Shown here one piece after another: positions 13,912 to 27,523 of a stretch of 64,000 nucleotides of DNA. The stretch's first letter is position 1. Every line of letters begins with the position of its first letter. This DNA is from Sipunculus nudus (Eukaryota > Annelida > Sipuncula > Golfingiida > Sipunculidae): positions 34,304,164 to 34,368,163 of the forward strand of contig CM049315.1 of assembly GCA_026874595.1 (NCBI GenBank). The letters run 5' to 3'. The translations under genes and the position numbers were made by a program. The notes beneath the pieces were generated by a model. It was given only the letters and a program-made list of their open reading frames with translations. It did no database searches and was not told the origin of the DNA.

Positions 13912-15135
13912 TGTCACAAGAGGACTGTGACTTAGTTATTGTATTACATATTCAAGTAGAGAGTATAACCAGATAATTGTCTTGATAATTTATTGTACAT
14001 TAATATGGAGTATAATGATTGGATATTAGCGTGAGAACTTTGGTTAGAGAGCACACGGGTCTCGTTTGATGTTAATTTCAGTACAGTTAAATTCCGCGAT
14101 AGCCGTCTCTGTTTGGCGGTCTCTATAGTAAAAAATGTTAGTTGTAGTACCTTTCAGTTTGCTTCTCAGGGTTTTGTCTCTCGAGGCGTGTCCTAATTAA
14201 AATTCATGTAGTTATTCGCAGTCGGCATAATAGGGAGTGGTGATTGGCCAGTACATGGTCAGGACCTGTGACTTCAGCAAGCATATATAAGACGTGATTA
14301 AGAAGAAATTCGCTACAATTGCCCGATCAGCGCGCTAGTTGATGTAACTTGACGATAAATGCATTCCAGGGGCAGGTCTACGTGCATTAGAGTTTAGACA
14401 GCTTAGAGATGATGTCTATGAGCGTAGATGGTCGGTGTCGGAGGAAGGCCATCGTGATTACTCTGTAACGGACTTCAGAGCGAGTATGGCGTTTTGCCGA
14501 CGGACTGGTAATCTGGCGATTTATACCTGTTGTGAGCGCTTCCAGGAACAGACCAAGGACTTTATTTTAACGCGTAACTGTTGAGGTACTGGATATCGAT
14601 GTGTGGAAGCTGGATGATTACAGGAGACATCAGCTGTGAAAGAATTTGATTCTGAGTTCAGATAAAATAGTCTGTGCGCTAATTAGTAAGTGATGTTTGA
14701 ACTGTGTCTCGAGAGGGCAAACCAGTACTCTAGCGAGAGACTTTAAGTGGTCAGAGCTCCGTGTTTCTATAAGTGGGCTGATTGTACTGTGTACACATGG
14801 CGAGCAAACAGTGAGGCAAGCAGCCCAACATATCGATGTCACATATGCGCGATGGTCATGTGATCAGGAATAGTGTAAACAATGGACTTTTCTGTGCAGT
14901 GTGGTTAACGGACTTAGTGATTTTTCTGTGTTCATTATCGGACGCTTGTGATCTTCAGTGCTTGTATATATGGAACGCTTCTTGTGAGATATGTTTCTTC
15001 TTTCTTTAATATACTGATTTGGTTTTTTTTAACCAATGTCTAATTTATCTTTTGAAGTGTACGTATGTATCAGTTTCAGCCAGTTGGTTTGACTGTCAAA
15101 AGAACCTGGTCGTTCACATCTTTAGCGGTGTGACA
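13912..15135 (+). mobile_element. Solo LTR of a retrotransposon, 1224 bp, with 5-bp target duplication
   Basis: The element begins TGTCACA and ends TGTGACA (7-bp terminal inverted repeat, TG...CA). It is flanked on both sides by GCCAC (13907-13911 and 15136-15140), a perfect 5-bp target-site duplication. A TATATAA box at 14284-14290 lies about 370 bp in, as expected for a U3/R boundary. No gag/pol sequence or second LTR is present, so it is a solo LTR left by LTR-LTR recombination. A 5-bp duplication fits Ty3/gypsy or BEL/Pao elements. Orientation is inferred from the TATA box. Open frames inside it (for example 14630-14842) are not genes. Confidence 0.85.
14284..14290 (+). promoter_or_regulatory. 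TATA box inside the solo LTR
   Basis: GCATATATAAGACG contains TATATAA. Given the LTR borders this would be the core promoter, with transcription starting around 14310-14320. Confidence 0.5.
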
Positions 15136-15140
15136 GCCAC
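15136..15140. repeat. Right target-site duplication GCCAC of the solo LTR
   Basis: It directly follows the TGTGACA terminus and is identical to 13907-13911. Confidence 0.8.
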
Positions 15141-18100
15141 ATCAAGAAGATTTTTGTGGGATCATCAACACTAAGCCCTCGAAATAGTTGTTGCTCATAG
15201 GCTGCTCATTGGCGTTCTTGTCTCAGTCCCGTCTAAACAGTAATTATATGTATTTAAAAAATGCTATTCATACAAGTGTAATATTTATAAGTGAATTAAA
15301 TTTTTTTTGCACTATTCCCATTCGTACATATTTGTATCCGCCCTTACAGCTTACATATTCCATATATTTTGTCAAGCTCGGCAAACTAAAAGAAATCGCC
15401 CGCGCCTTCCATAATTTTGTGCCCTCGCGAGTCCTTTTTTGCTCCTGAGTCCGAATCATTTTTACGTGGCCTAACTCAAATATTAGACAGACAGATCGAT
15501 TAAATCTGGTAAATCCCCGTTTTACAAGCATTTCCATTAAATTCAAATACAAGTCACAAGGCTATTTGTCATACTACGGATATTCTACCCACAGTAAAAA
15601 ATATTTTAAAACAAAAAAATAAATAAATAAAAAAAAATGCGTATGTTTCTGCTGTTTTATGTTTCCAAACATTAGCGGGTTTGATAGAAATATTGCCAAA
15701 ATAGGTGGATATAGCAGTAGCTGAACGGAGGATGAATATTATTAACCATGCACGAAGCCCATTTCAGCGACCCATTTACACTTATATAAAGTCATATGAA
15801 CGTCTGCAGGGACATAAGTTGCAAATTATCACTCGATTTAAAGGTAAAACCCTGAAAAGCCCGACACTGTCTATACATATGGATGATCTCAACATACAGG
15901 AGGTTTATACTTCTCAGCTGTACAGTGTCAATATTTGTATATGCTCCATGTGATGATCCATAAGCAGCATAAAAGGCGCCGCATGGAAATTGTTTTCTCC
16001 CTGAAAGAGAACCCGTGTCATTCCGGTACTGGTAAATGTTGGTCTTGTACGGCGGGGATATGTACACGGTGATACAAGCAGGAAATTTACCACTGACCAT
16101 GGCAGTGCTGTCACAAGATAATCACAGATATCTTTTATTTGGGAGTGGGGTGGGGGTGGAAACAAATTATATATTCTTTTGATAATATAAATGACCGTTG
16201 CAATGAAATAAAACAGATATGTATTAAATAAGGTATATAAAAGTTATTAAAAGGTATATACTAATATACATACGCATAACGTTAATACTATGTAAATATT
16301 ACTGGGCAGGTTTTGTTGGCATAAACGAACTGGAGGTCTTCAATGGCCCAGCGAGCACAAGAAGCTCACGACCTTTGATAATAAGGTCATAATCAAATAA
16401 CCGTTTGGTGCTAATCTGTCACCTGTGACAAATACTGTGATCGTTGAACCGTATTTAAAATTAAGGGCATAAACGGAGAGAAGAAGTATCGAATGTCGGT
16501 AATTTGTGTGATATTCAAATGCGAATATCGCGTGTCCGTAATTAGTTTGATATGTGATTATCACTTATAAATAAACGTAGGGGGTTTGTATTTCAGTTTT
16601 ATGTCATTTTTTGTTGGAAAGATACAGATGTTTGCATCAGGTGACATTCGTTTGGTTTTAAGTGACGCAACCGCACGTCTCGCTAAATGTTAATAGCGAA
16701 TATGCGAGGTTTTGAAGAAAAAAAAATCCTGTAATTCGTTCATATTTTGGTGTATTGAGAGGTTTAGTTTTCAGCGTTAGGTAACATTTTACATGTCAAA
16801 GTGACACAGTCTTGCACTGTGTTTGTTGTAAAAGGGATTAAACGAGATTTCAACAGAATGCTTGTAAACGGTTATTTTTGCTTAATTGAATGTAAACTGT
16901 AGGTCATATGACGTCATTTTATTTGTCTTTCTAACTCTATAATCTGGATGACGGATAAGACCTTGAACTTAGTATATTTCTGTCTGCCGTTTCGTCACAT
17001 GTTGCTTCTTCTGCGTCAAATCTGACTGCATTCTCTATGCCAAGACTTCTCGGCAGTCTCTCCGAAATATAAACATGTGCTATATCCACGTTAAACCTCG
17101 GAGACTATATCAAAATCCGTCAATGGTCAAGGTCACCGAAAAAGCTCATAGGTATTTTATTCGACTCTCTCCAAAGCGAGATGAGTATACCTGCCTTGAT
17201 TTTTGTCTTTCTGTCTTTATGGTTGTTAGCTCATTCACCACTTTCATTTTCTGAACCACAACTTCCATTATGCACTATCATCCGTTTCATTTAAATTTGC
17301 TGCAAAGGTTTCTCCATTGGTGTGTTGCAATGGAATGTTATGGTTTGTCTGTCTGTGCGTCTGTTTTTAAAGGTCGCAAACTCTGGTAGCCATGCATGTT
17401 ATCCTTGTAATTTCTGTCGGAAACGACCCTTTACACATAAAGCCATGGCATTTATTTGGCAATAATCCTCTTGCAGCCAAGCTCAGAGTCATAAAATGAA
17501 TAGTCATATGTTTCTAGTATCTTTCAGAACACAAATCTCGTACCCATAGAAAATATACTCGTCGTATGATTATCAACCCACAAGAGCACATGTTCAATTT
17601 ACATTTTCAATTTCCATATATTACTCTCTGTGCCTCGGTAGGCCTATGTCTGTTGTTGTTTTTGTTCATTTGTTTCTTGAAACAAGGCCAAATATCTTAT
17701 ATAACTCAAGCTCATCGATCCCCAATTGTCACATTACTCTGGATGTGGAGGTCAAGGATATCTAAGACGCTTTCATATAACTTTCACGAATTACAAGTAC
17801 GAGAAATCGATGGCTCATTCATTTGATCTGTGATTATTTATGGCGTTGTCTGTACCTTATATGGCTCATTATTGGGTATGGAGTTACTCGCCTCGGGTAC
17901 CCGGTCGGCCGTGTAATGACGGTAATTTATGGTAAATGTGAGGTATAAACGACGTGCACGTGTTCCCCAAAACCGTACACGGCTGACAGCGATCTCACCA
18001 TGTCACCGCTTGGCCGACGAAACGATCAAACTGCAGGTGCGACTCTTACAATTACATGGGACAAATTGATGCCAGTTTTTGTGGACGGCCCGCGGGGTAA

Positions 18101-21100
18101 ATGACAACATATACTAGATCATATTCTCACAGAAAACCCCGAGGGGCCCGACCTCTGCCGGGCACCCCGCCAACACTTTCAATACCTCGTCAACCAAGCG
18201 AGGAAGCTACACTACCGTATAAATCAGATTTCTATTGAAACCGATTCCCAATTCACAAAGCCTTTTCTAAAACATAATGTGCATGTCATTAAGCTATTGA
18301 CAAAGTCAGCGGTGTTGTTCAGAGGGGTGATATATCCAAGCCGGCCATTCACAGGCCGAGAGGTTGTGGAGGTTTGCGGTGAATGCTGGTCCTCAAGACC
18401 TATTCCGAGATCAGGGGAAACTTACCTCAAACTTGACGAGCTCTCATCAAATACTGATTAGCGCTGATTGTTAACGCAGGTCAGGTTTGACCATGGGTTT
18501 GTGGTCTTGGTCATGTATAGGAGGACCCTGGTTCTGTCCAGACTCGTATGTGATCAACCGGAATCATGTTAGACAAATTACTGATCAAATATCCTCAATA
18601 CAATTTGCTAAAGGTTCGATCATTATTCACTTGCTGATTCTTTTTAAGATTATTTAAAATATTTTAATAAGTTAACCTTGTCTTATACGCCGTAATAAGG
18701 GGAAATCCGTTGGCTCTTTTTATTGTGGAGGATATTTTCTATTAACTCAGATTAACGCATGTCGGTTCCTGCAGGGGGAATGGTGTCAGCGCTTTTGACA
18801 AACAGACCTGTACATAAGGTTTATCAGTTAATGTCTGCTAGTGAACGGGTTACTAACGACTGTTGGATAAGTTTAATGGGATTGTTTAAAACATGATTCA
18901 AGAACCATACGCAAAGCTTTCAATCTTACATATATATATATTTTTTAAATCCATCCACAAAATAATATTTCTTATTCTTTCCCTTGTTTTATTTACAAAA
19001 CTCCTCTATTTTTCAAAATATATTATTTTTATAGTACCTAGCACATTTTTCTCCATATCATGCAGGGGCATGTTATTATATATTACGCCGCACGAAGGTA
19101 TGTATTTGTACATGTATATTAATTTAAGAAAAGCAGAAGAAGAGTAAATGTAACTTTAATACGTGATTCATTGAAATAGTTATTAAGAAAAAATTGATTC
19201 AAATGAATAATGTTATATTGGTATTGTCACAATTCTCCAGCAACTGCATGTCAATATGTTAACGCATATGTATGTTAATTATTATATGGTATAATATCAT
19301 ATTATATAATACCATATAACATTATAGTATATTATTATATCGTTATATTTTATCAATATGTTATATTACATAACATTTAAAAACGTTTCATTATATTATT
19401 TTATATTATAATGTTATATATTATAATTGTGGGGAAAAAAATAAAATTATATGTAAATGAATGATAGAAGTTTGAAACACTTTATATGGCTCTTTGCATT
19501 GCACTCTTTTATTCTGATTTGATAGATATTGGCCTTATCATTATATTTACTTAACGATGGGGTATAATTTTTATTCTCGAATTTTAATGCAAGGACTAAA
19601 ATATCCGGAATGTATCATGAAACATCCAAACTTTCATTTCTGCATGTCCGTCTCTTCTTTGACAATTTGACGGTACATGAGGCAGATATTGTGTTACTCC
19701 AATTTAAAAAAAAATCTCCTAAAACATACAGAGATTATACCAAATTTATTTTGTCAGTATACTTTTGCATTAACATAAATGTGTCATATTTTTAAATAAA
19801 TTAATGTCAGCGAGGTACAGACAGTCATACCATATCATGAGTTTTAGGTTCTTTGAGTTTCGCTATAAACGGAGAGGAGGCGTGTAACAGTTATTACACA
19901 ACTTGAGATTGAAGTATCTCTGGTACGAAGCTCTCACGGGGGACCTTAGTTAATAACAATTAGCTTCACAATTGTACTCTAAAGACCCTGCCCCTTCACA
20001 ACTCATTAACTTCTTATAAAATAAACCAACGACTTTTCTTTCAAGCCAGACACAGGCTACTTAGAAGCCAATTTAGCCTGGCCCCTCCCATTGTTATAAG
20101 CGATGCTTAAGGCAAATATCCTGTGGCAGAGAAAACATGGAGCATTTGGTGAACGCGGTCCGTACAGGCCGCGGCATGGATTTCGACGTGTATGTGAGGA
20201 CGTGCTCGGTGTCCCTGGCAACCGCGAGACTGTCTTTGGATAATCGTCAACGTAGCGAGCTGGACACAAGTCAACACCAGCTGCTGATATCGGTTTTAAA
20301 CTTGGTCATATGGCAGCAAAATGCGTCCAAACTGTCCTGAAACAATCAGTTTTATGTGCTGCTTTGTCCTGCTGGATTTGAATTTTCTTTGTCAACTGAT
20401 AATGATAATCCCAAACTGGCAACGCCATTCTTCTGAGCAAATTGTTCGTAAATTTTACATCCGTCTTACGACATCAACGACATCAAAATTAAACTTATAT
20501 TAATAGATCCACATTTCCATGAAACCCCAAATTGTTTTTGAGACTTTTTGAGATTGGGTGTTCACACATTTATAAAAATAAGCTTTTCTATTCATTTACA
20601 TGCACGGACTTTTATTTTTACAATATTTATGTTGTGTGCAGAAAAATTATGAAATCGCTAAAGACCTTCCTTGGCTTAGGCATGTTGCACCTTCGATGGT
20701 TATGTGTCATAGATTTATAGAAAGAAGACCTATTAAGTCCTGGAAAGTCCTGTTTTAATACAATATTTACGACTCTATGTGGCATGATATTCCTAGTCTG
20801 ACTGATAAAAGGTGAAATCTTTATTTAAGAAAATAAGCTACAGCTGAAGATTAAAATATATATCTGAAATATTATATCTTGGTGGCACTACAGAGAAAAT
20901 ATTTTACTATAAATTTACACTTTTGTTACATTATTATAACATTAGATTAACTCTCCATGAGTACGGTCACACGGGTGAGGAGATACGTACATCCTTAACA
21001 ATGCGGCAATGATAAAACATACTGGGGCAGACTTCAGCGCATTGCAAGATAGTTTTTATAATAATATAAGAACAATGATTCTTTGACAGTAATTGCCATG

Positions 21101-22857
21101 CTTACATATAAAATTATTATACTGAAATTTCAGCAATACATATTAATCCTTTATATTTAAAATATATGATTTCTATGATATTCTGGTAAATAAATCCAGA
21201 AATCCAGTATTATACCAATTAAGGGTTAAAACTGTTCACAATCATATATTTTTGTCTGATCGCATCCATTTCATCATTAGCATATTCTTTAAATCTTTAA
21301 TACCAGGGATGGAAAGCAGGAACAACATTTTAAAAAAGAAAACCCTACGTTTTTATTTGTAAACCATTTTTTATTTAGAATTACTAGAAAAAAATGGATA
21401 TTTATAGGTTTATTATTTTGCGATCAAGGACAAATTTCTAAGAGAATTTACCATAACAAAATGTTTGCGCAAAGAAAGTACGTTGGATAAGATAAATGTC
21501 GTTAAGATTTAAAGTTTGCAAAAAAATTTTTGAGGATATTGAATTTTGTAAATATAAGAGTATATAATAATATTTATACTCTGTCTTGAAAACCAATGCG
21601 AATTTTAATGTCTGTGATTTGATTTGTCTGTAGCGCCGATTTCAAAATTGTTCACTGGATGTAAAAAGGTACATATATATACATGTTAGTTTTCTATAGT
21701 CTCTGGGGCTTCTGCATCTGGGACTTCCCTATTTGAATTGTTAAACGAATCAGTGAATTAAGGGAATAGCCCTATTCGATTGCACTTATACTGACCGAGT
21801 GTCTGTTTGGTGCAGATATGTGAGAATTCATGGAACCGTTCATTGCTTGAGTAATGGGTCCGTGGTGTATTGGATATATTCGCAAGGGTTGTCTACAGTT
21901 TCCTGTAATGCAATGTCTTATTTCATGTTATTATTTTGGATTTTCATAATCCATTACACAAACCTAGTTTTTAGTATTTTCGCCAGTTTTTTAATTGTAC
22001 AGAATTTTAGGTATATATTTTGAGTGTGCATGGTCTTTTTTTATATCGACATCTTATAGGTTATAAAATATTTTTCAATAAAAAAGAAATTAAGTTTTTT
22101 TTATCATGGGTGCACTTTCTACATTCAATGTTGAAATATACAAGTATAAATAATAAAAGTTTTAAAAGTAGAAAACAAATTAAGAGTTCTTATCAGGCAC
22201 ATACTGTTTGAATCGCTTATATAATGGTCAATCGATAAGCGCAAATTTATCTTTATTTTGAACTGTTTCTCTATACGTATATAGATTTTGTTTTCGACGA
22301 TGAATTCAAGAAATAGGAATCGCATATGACAGCTTTTATAACTCTCTTTCCATTTTTTTAGTTATCATCTTTGTGGCGGAAGGCTGCATTGCCGTTCATC
22401 GTAAAGTTTTGATTTGCCTTGCTATATATATAGTCTGCTATACTCACAAAAAAGTAATGTAATGACACCTTTTTGAAAGACTAGCTATGTGGAGTTTCTT
22501 ATACACTAAACCTTTCGGGTGCTCGGCCCCCTTCCTAAGGTGTGTGATAGTAACACAAATGTATTTATTGTGAGATTGGAAGACCAATTCAGGGACGTGA
22601 AAAGAATAAACCTGTTTTGTTCTACCTCTAGACGTTGAGTGACTTTTCTGGACTTTTGCGTGAAAGTTCCCGGGAACATATGTTCGCTGCATGTGTAGTG
22701 TGACAGATAGCCAATCTTTTAAAAAAAGCTTCAACCATTTACATTATTTGTTTGCCTTTCATCGTTACGCTACTTTTCAGTTTTCAAAATTGCTTAAGGT
22801 ATATATATAATTGTTAGATTAGTTTATATCGACCGAAATTTATAACTTTTCGAGTGC

Positions 22858-22863
<6 letters not shown>
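15141..22863. other. Intergenic, nothing recognised
   Basis: AT-rich. GC-richer islets at 17880-18220 and 20050-20300 carry overlapping open frames on both strands, none with recognisable homology. The AT-rich inverted repeat lies at 19282-19319. Confidence 0.5.
19282..19319. repeat. AT-rich inverted repeat
   Basis: TTATATGGTAT (19282-19292) and its exact reverse complement (19309-19319) around a 16-nt AT-only spacer, within a 180-bp stretch almost free of G and C (19260-19435). Confidence 0.6.

Positions 22864-22925
<62 letters not shown>
22864..22925. repeat. (TA)n microsatellite
   Basis: About 31 uninterrupted TA units. Confidence 0.95.
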
Positions 22926-22929
<4 letters not shown>

Positions 22930-23714
22930 GTGCACATATGGATGAGTGGCTAAAGTATGTGGGAGCCAGCATCAAACATAGACACTTCATCTGGAACACA
23001 GCACTTTCATCAAAGGCTACACAGATCCATGCAAAATCTTAGGCAATGCGTTTAAAATGGGCTTCACATAATCAAAGAACGGTCGATGTTTTAGTAAGCT
23101 GCGCATGATCTGCGAATGCGCACAATTCTGATGTCTTAAATTGCGCTTTATAGGGTTCTTCAAGATATCACCATGTCTTTTACCATAATGGCGTGACAAT
23201 CCTTTGAGAACTTAACCTACTTCTATGTGCATGCATGGAATCATTAAGCCTACGTCACTCCTGTATGTAATATATATGCAAGTATGTTACCATAATTTTG
23301 GTCCTTGCAACGGTTTTGCGTTTCATTTTCCTGAAAAATTTTATTTGGTGCCCATGTAAGTTTTGGTTTGTTTCATTATTTTTTTAAATATAATATATAT
23401 TACTTGATTTACATTCCTCATCTAAACACAATAGCCTCCAAAACGTTAAAGCTTTAATCGGTAATTATACATATGCGGTTATTTCCGCATTCATGCTTTA
23501 AATTTTGTTTTAGTAATACCTAAATTTATGTATGGAACTATTGTATACAGCGTTTTGCATATTTTAAACACATATATCATATCAGTGTGTATTGTGTACC
23601 TGTGCCTTTACTTTTTAGAATGTCTATAGATAAAAATCTCATAGTGTCGTCTTTCTTGTTTTGGTGAAGACGTTACATACTTTTAAGAAAAGACAACGTA
23701 AGTAAGACTTACCC

Positions 23715-23733
23715 TTTATTTTAATTCTTTATT
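23715..23733 (-). terminator. Two AATAAA polyadenylation signals downstream of the FAM181-like gene
   Basis: On the minus strand AATAAA occurs at 23720-23715 and 23733-23728, about 260-280 nt past the stop codon. They would give a 3' UTR that includes the (TA)n tract at 23891-23942. The distance is plausible but use is not shown. Confidence 0.45.
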
Positions 23734-23887
23734 GGAGAATATATCAGTCCTGAACGAGATTTAATAAGTCCAAACACGTTCTTCTGCACGTTGGATTTCT
23801 TGCATATCTGTCCATAATGCACGTGTTTTTTATTACATAAATTAAGAGTATAACATGTCCACCATCTGTCCCATGTGTCGTAGCAGC

Positions 23888-23890
<3 letters not shown>

Positions 23891-23942
<52 letters not shown>
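23891..23942. repeat. (TA)n microsatellite, in the likely 3' UTR of the FAM181-like gene
   Basis: 26 TA units, 52 bp past the stop codon at 23994 and before the polyadenylation signals at 23733-23715. Confidence 0.9.
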
Positions 23943-23946
<4 letters not shown>

Positions 23947-23993
23947 TTATGACTAAATAAGAAACAAGGTTAAGTTAAGAGGTTGGAACAATA

Positions 23994-25169
23994 TTATGAT
24001 ATCGAAGGATAATATTCCTGCATACGGGGTAGTTCTTGTGTGACTGGATGAGGCCAAGGGGGTATATAGTTGGCTTGATTCACCACTCCGGAGAACTGAC
24101 AGTCAACAAGAGGCGTGGGGTAACCGGCCGGTATTTCCGCACACGGAGGGTAGCGAGCTCGCTCCGAGAAACTGAAACGAGTGTCACTTGGCGTCCAGCC
24201 TTGCACCGGGCTAACCGGAAGTGGGCTGGTCGCTTGAAAGCTGCCGGTAGTTCCCGCTGCAGAGTGCAAGTGCTGATTTTGAAGAGATAAAGTCCAGTTT
24301 AGATCCGACTCACGATCGGTTAGTGCGGTCGGACCGTAGATTCCAGGCCAGTCGTGTGACCGGTAAAAGTCAAATGGAGTTCTAACCTGTGTGTGATAAT
24401 GTGAAGTCTCAGATATGTTTACATTTTCTGTTTCACAATGTCCAAAACACGATGGGGTGTCGTACACAGGGTTTGCTTGTCCGTCAGGTGAGGGTAAAGA
24501 GCACATTTGTGTCCCCTCAGCAAGTATATCCCCCGCATCAGGCATCCCTGCTCCCGCGGGGCTGTTAATACTGCACGGAGTAGTACAACTTGACGAACTC
24601 CTGTTGTCTTGCCAGCTATTATTGAAAGCACAATTGTCAAAAGTGTCCAGGTTATCGGTCTGTGTAGTATATGTTTGACACGTGGTCATGGTAGATTTAT
24701 TTTGGCCTTGACCTCCCCATGACCCCTGACCTTGCAATGGTTCTTCATGGGCTCTCTGTAACATGGCCGGCTCTATAAAAAACGATGCTGGCAGATTCCT
24801 TTTTCTGAGAGGCAGCTTGCTTCCCGATGTGGTTTTCGTGTTTTTATCAGAACAACACTTCTGATGTAACGTTTTAAGGTCAAACAGCGCCTGTAAGGAC
24901 CTACTCTGAATGCCGGCTTGCCCTCCCTCCTTTTTTCCTCCTGTCCGAGGGGTCGGGGTGTTTTGAGGGGACTCACGTCCCGAGGGGACACCCCCACAGC
25001 GTTTAAGTTGCTTCTGTAGGTATTTACGATGGTTGACTTTTCGTTTAGATTTTCCAGGTTTATCCAGAGCAAGCTTGATGTTGCTGGATGCTGCTTCCAT
25101 GAAGCTGAGGATGTTGGAGGGTCCGCGGTCCCCTCCCTCCTCTGCTATCGGTCCCTTCACCATCATCAT
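23994..25169 (-). CDS. FAM181-family TEAD-interacting protein, single exon, 391 aa
   Basis: Intronless ORF of 391 residues starting MMMVKGP; an in-frame TAA lies 7 codons upstream. Residues 17-57 ([20 protein letters not shown], then [20 protein letters not shown]) are nearly identical to the conserved block of vertebrate FAM181A/B. Residues 92-96 are LQALF, an LxxLF helix like YAP's LEALF. Residues 119-134 ([16 protein letters not shown]) fit the YAP omega-loop MRLRKLPDSFFKPP position by position: R122, R124, L126, P127, S129, F130 and F131 are all kept. FAM181A/B are known TEAD interactors through such a loop. The remaining ~250 residues are Ser/Thr/Pro/Gln-rich and disordered, with no domain seen. 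It is expected to act in the nucleus, competing with or substituting for YAP-type coactivators; that is inference. Whether it corresponds to A or B cannot be told and it may be the single ancestral gene. Confidence 0.92.
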   Translation of the reverse strand: MMMVKGPIAEEGGDRGPSNILSFMEAASSNIKLALDKPGKSKRKVNHRKYLQKQLKRCGGVPSGRESPQNTPTPRTGGKKEGGQAGIQSRSLQALFDLKTLHQKCCSDKNTKTTSGSKLPLRKRNLPASFFIEPAMLQRAHEEPLQGQGSWGGQGQNKSTMTTCQTYTTQTDNLDTFDNCAFNNSWQDNRSSSSCTTPCSINSPAGAGMPDAGDILAEGTQMCSLPSPDGQANPVYDTPSCFGHCETENVNISETSHYHTQVRTPFDFYRSHDWPGIYGPTALTDRESDLNWTLSLQNQHLHSAAGTTGSFQATSPLPVSPVQGWTPSDTRFSFSERARYPPCAEIPAGYPTPLVDCQFSGVVNQANYIPPWPHPVTQELPRMQEYYPSIS

Positions 25170-27464
25170 TTCATCATCATCAACAACTTATCCAACGAAA
25201 CGGTGACAAAATAGCTGATTAACCCTTAGACACGTGATCACAAAGAAAAGTTACCTGGCATTTCATCCATTTTCGTCTGTACATCCAAAACTTTATCAGT
25301 CAAAACAGTTAAATAAAGAAGTAACAAACTCCTGTCTACAAACTGACGAATAAACTCTTCTTGAGTTTTAGAAAAATTTTATCACAAGTATCACCATTGC
25401 CTCTCTTGATTTCGAAGTGTCCTCCTTCAATGTTAGGTAGTTTGCCTTTTCTTCAAACACACCAAGTCAGTTTGTAAGCTTGGTCTCAAAACGAACCGTA
25501 AGCATGCTGGCGTAACGTCCAGAAGAAGAGCTGTGAGGACTTGAACGGTATATCCGAACGGACGAATTGTAAAGATTTTTGCACTGTTTCCAAGAAATTC
25601 TCAGTGCCAAACTGACACACAAAGACCGCGTCCAGTGTTGTTGCTGGTCAATGCGCTTTTGAGGACGTACTCCTTTCTTGTTCTGCCAGACACCAAGAGG
25701 TCAGCATCTATCATCAAAATACTCAGTCAGACACGGACCCCCCGCCGACCAGCGGGGTATTTCCAAGACGGTCCCAGCACCCAGCTCCTCTGTGGCGTAT
25801 GATAGTTATTAGTCACGCTTGAATCAGTCAGTATTTTCTCTATGGGGTTTTCTCAGGTGTTGACGCTGCACTGTAAGGGGTGGCCAATTGTATAGTTCCT
25901 GAGGGTGGTATTAAAACGTCAGGTTACCTGATTTCACCGTGCTGTTTCACCACGGCAATAAAGTTGATTTCACCAAACCAATCAGTTGGACGCGCACTAT
26001 ATTCGGCACCAATATATACAACTCAGTTGTCACCAACGTACTCCTGACAGATACTCTGCTGGATTCCGTCCATTCTGGTGTGGTGAAATCATTAATGACA
26101 AGAAATAAACTGCGTTTTGTTCGTATTTAAATCTGAAACTCCTGACATACACATAATAGATTCCCGAGAATATCTGTAAATCTGATATACAAACTTCTCC
26201 AGTCTTAGAAAATCAGTCTTTAATCAAGTACAGGTGAAGTCCACTCAATGAAGTTCTATCATACACATCTTCCCTAGCCCGCGGACATGGTTCAATTGCC
26301 GGCGCCCGCCCAATTCCGCACATAAAAGTCCATTAAAACCGAGGGGAGATCGCTGATTTGTCACTTAAACCCGTGACCGATCCAGCTCAGTGGTGATGAT
26401 TTGTTGCACGGAGGAGATACGGTGACCAGTTTGTTACGGCCGGCGTGCAAAACTGCCCAGGAAGACAGAGATCCAGAAGTCAACAAGTCCGATACAAGTC
26501 CGCAATAAGTATACATCCAGCGCAACGTGCTTCGGGTCTCGTGTTGACCTCAATTTTAATTGGCGAGCTAACGGTGCATTGAGATTTGCGCATAAGTCTG
26601 CGTGCTGTATATATTTGATGGATGGGAATCCGGGAGCCAAGCCCCCAGCTCTTATTCACCGCTTAAGCACCCGTTACCCCTAAGACTATTGTTCCGCCTT
26701 CCTCTTTGGCTAACCCTGAGCTTCGACCTTCCCTCGTGACTAAAGGACTTGCGGTGATATTCTTTTAGTTCTGGTAGGCCTGGACTGTGTCTTCTGGCAA
26801 CACCTGCACACGGCGTGTATTGTTGAAGTGCCCGAGCAAGTGGGAACATTCAATATAGCCGAGGTATATTGCTTATATTGAACCAGGATAAAGGCATAAC
26901 GGTGGCATCGCGAAATACTAAACAGGGTTGGCTCTATAGCGGTAAAAAGTCCAAACTCAGTTATATATAGGAGACAGTCTAAAGGGTTCCTCTCGCACCG
27001 TAAAAATAAACTACACAAAAAATAGAGATTTACATTTGAAGCATGGATCTGAAGAGTGTTCCACATTCTACTCAGTTTTGACCTCTCTGTATGAAGAAAA
27101 TGACGCCCTCCAGTATAATTTTAATTTATTGTTCTGGTCTGATGTGACAGGACTTCTAATTAATATCTACTTTTTTATTTATTTGATATGTAAAATATGC
27201 AGCTTGCAACATTCAAATTCCCTATACAACGCAATTGTACTGCGACGGAAAAAAAGTGGATAACATTCTTCCACTGAGGGTGTCCCCCCCCCCACACACA
27301 CACCAAAAATTATATTTCACGCTGCTGTGGCGTATTTGAAAGAATAACCATTCAATGGATTTTTTTTTAAGTCTGTGCACTCTTTTCGATCGATCGATCG
27401 ATCGAGACAGACAGAGAGAGAGAGAGAGAGAGCGACTGGGATAGGGAGAAAGCAGATTTAAATA

Positions 27465-27523
<59 letters not shown>

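Noticed and set aside
14630-14842. Minus-strand frame
   Set aside because: Lies wholly inside the solo LTR and has no gag/pol similarity.
22854-23042. Frames of repeated Tyr-Ile over (TA)n tracts (also near 28.3, 32.0 and 51.6 kb)
   Set aside because: Translation of microsatellites, not protein genes.
24036-24678. Plus-strand frames opposite the FAM181-like gene
   Set aside because: Shadows of the minus-strand coding sequence; no independent motif or splice signal.
25240-25275. 5' coding exon of the FAM181-like gene ending at CCAG|GTAACT
   Set aside because: No acceptor lies between it and the coding start at a realistic intron length, and the main ORF already begins with its own Met and an upstream in-frame stop.
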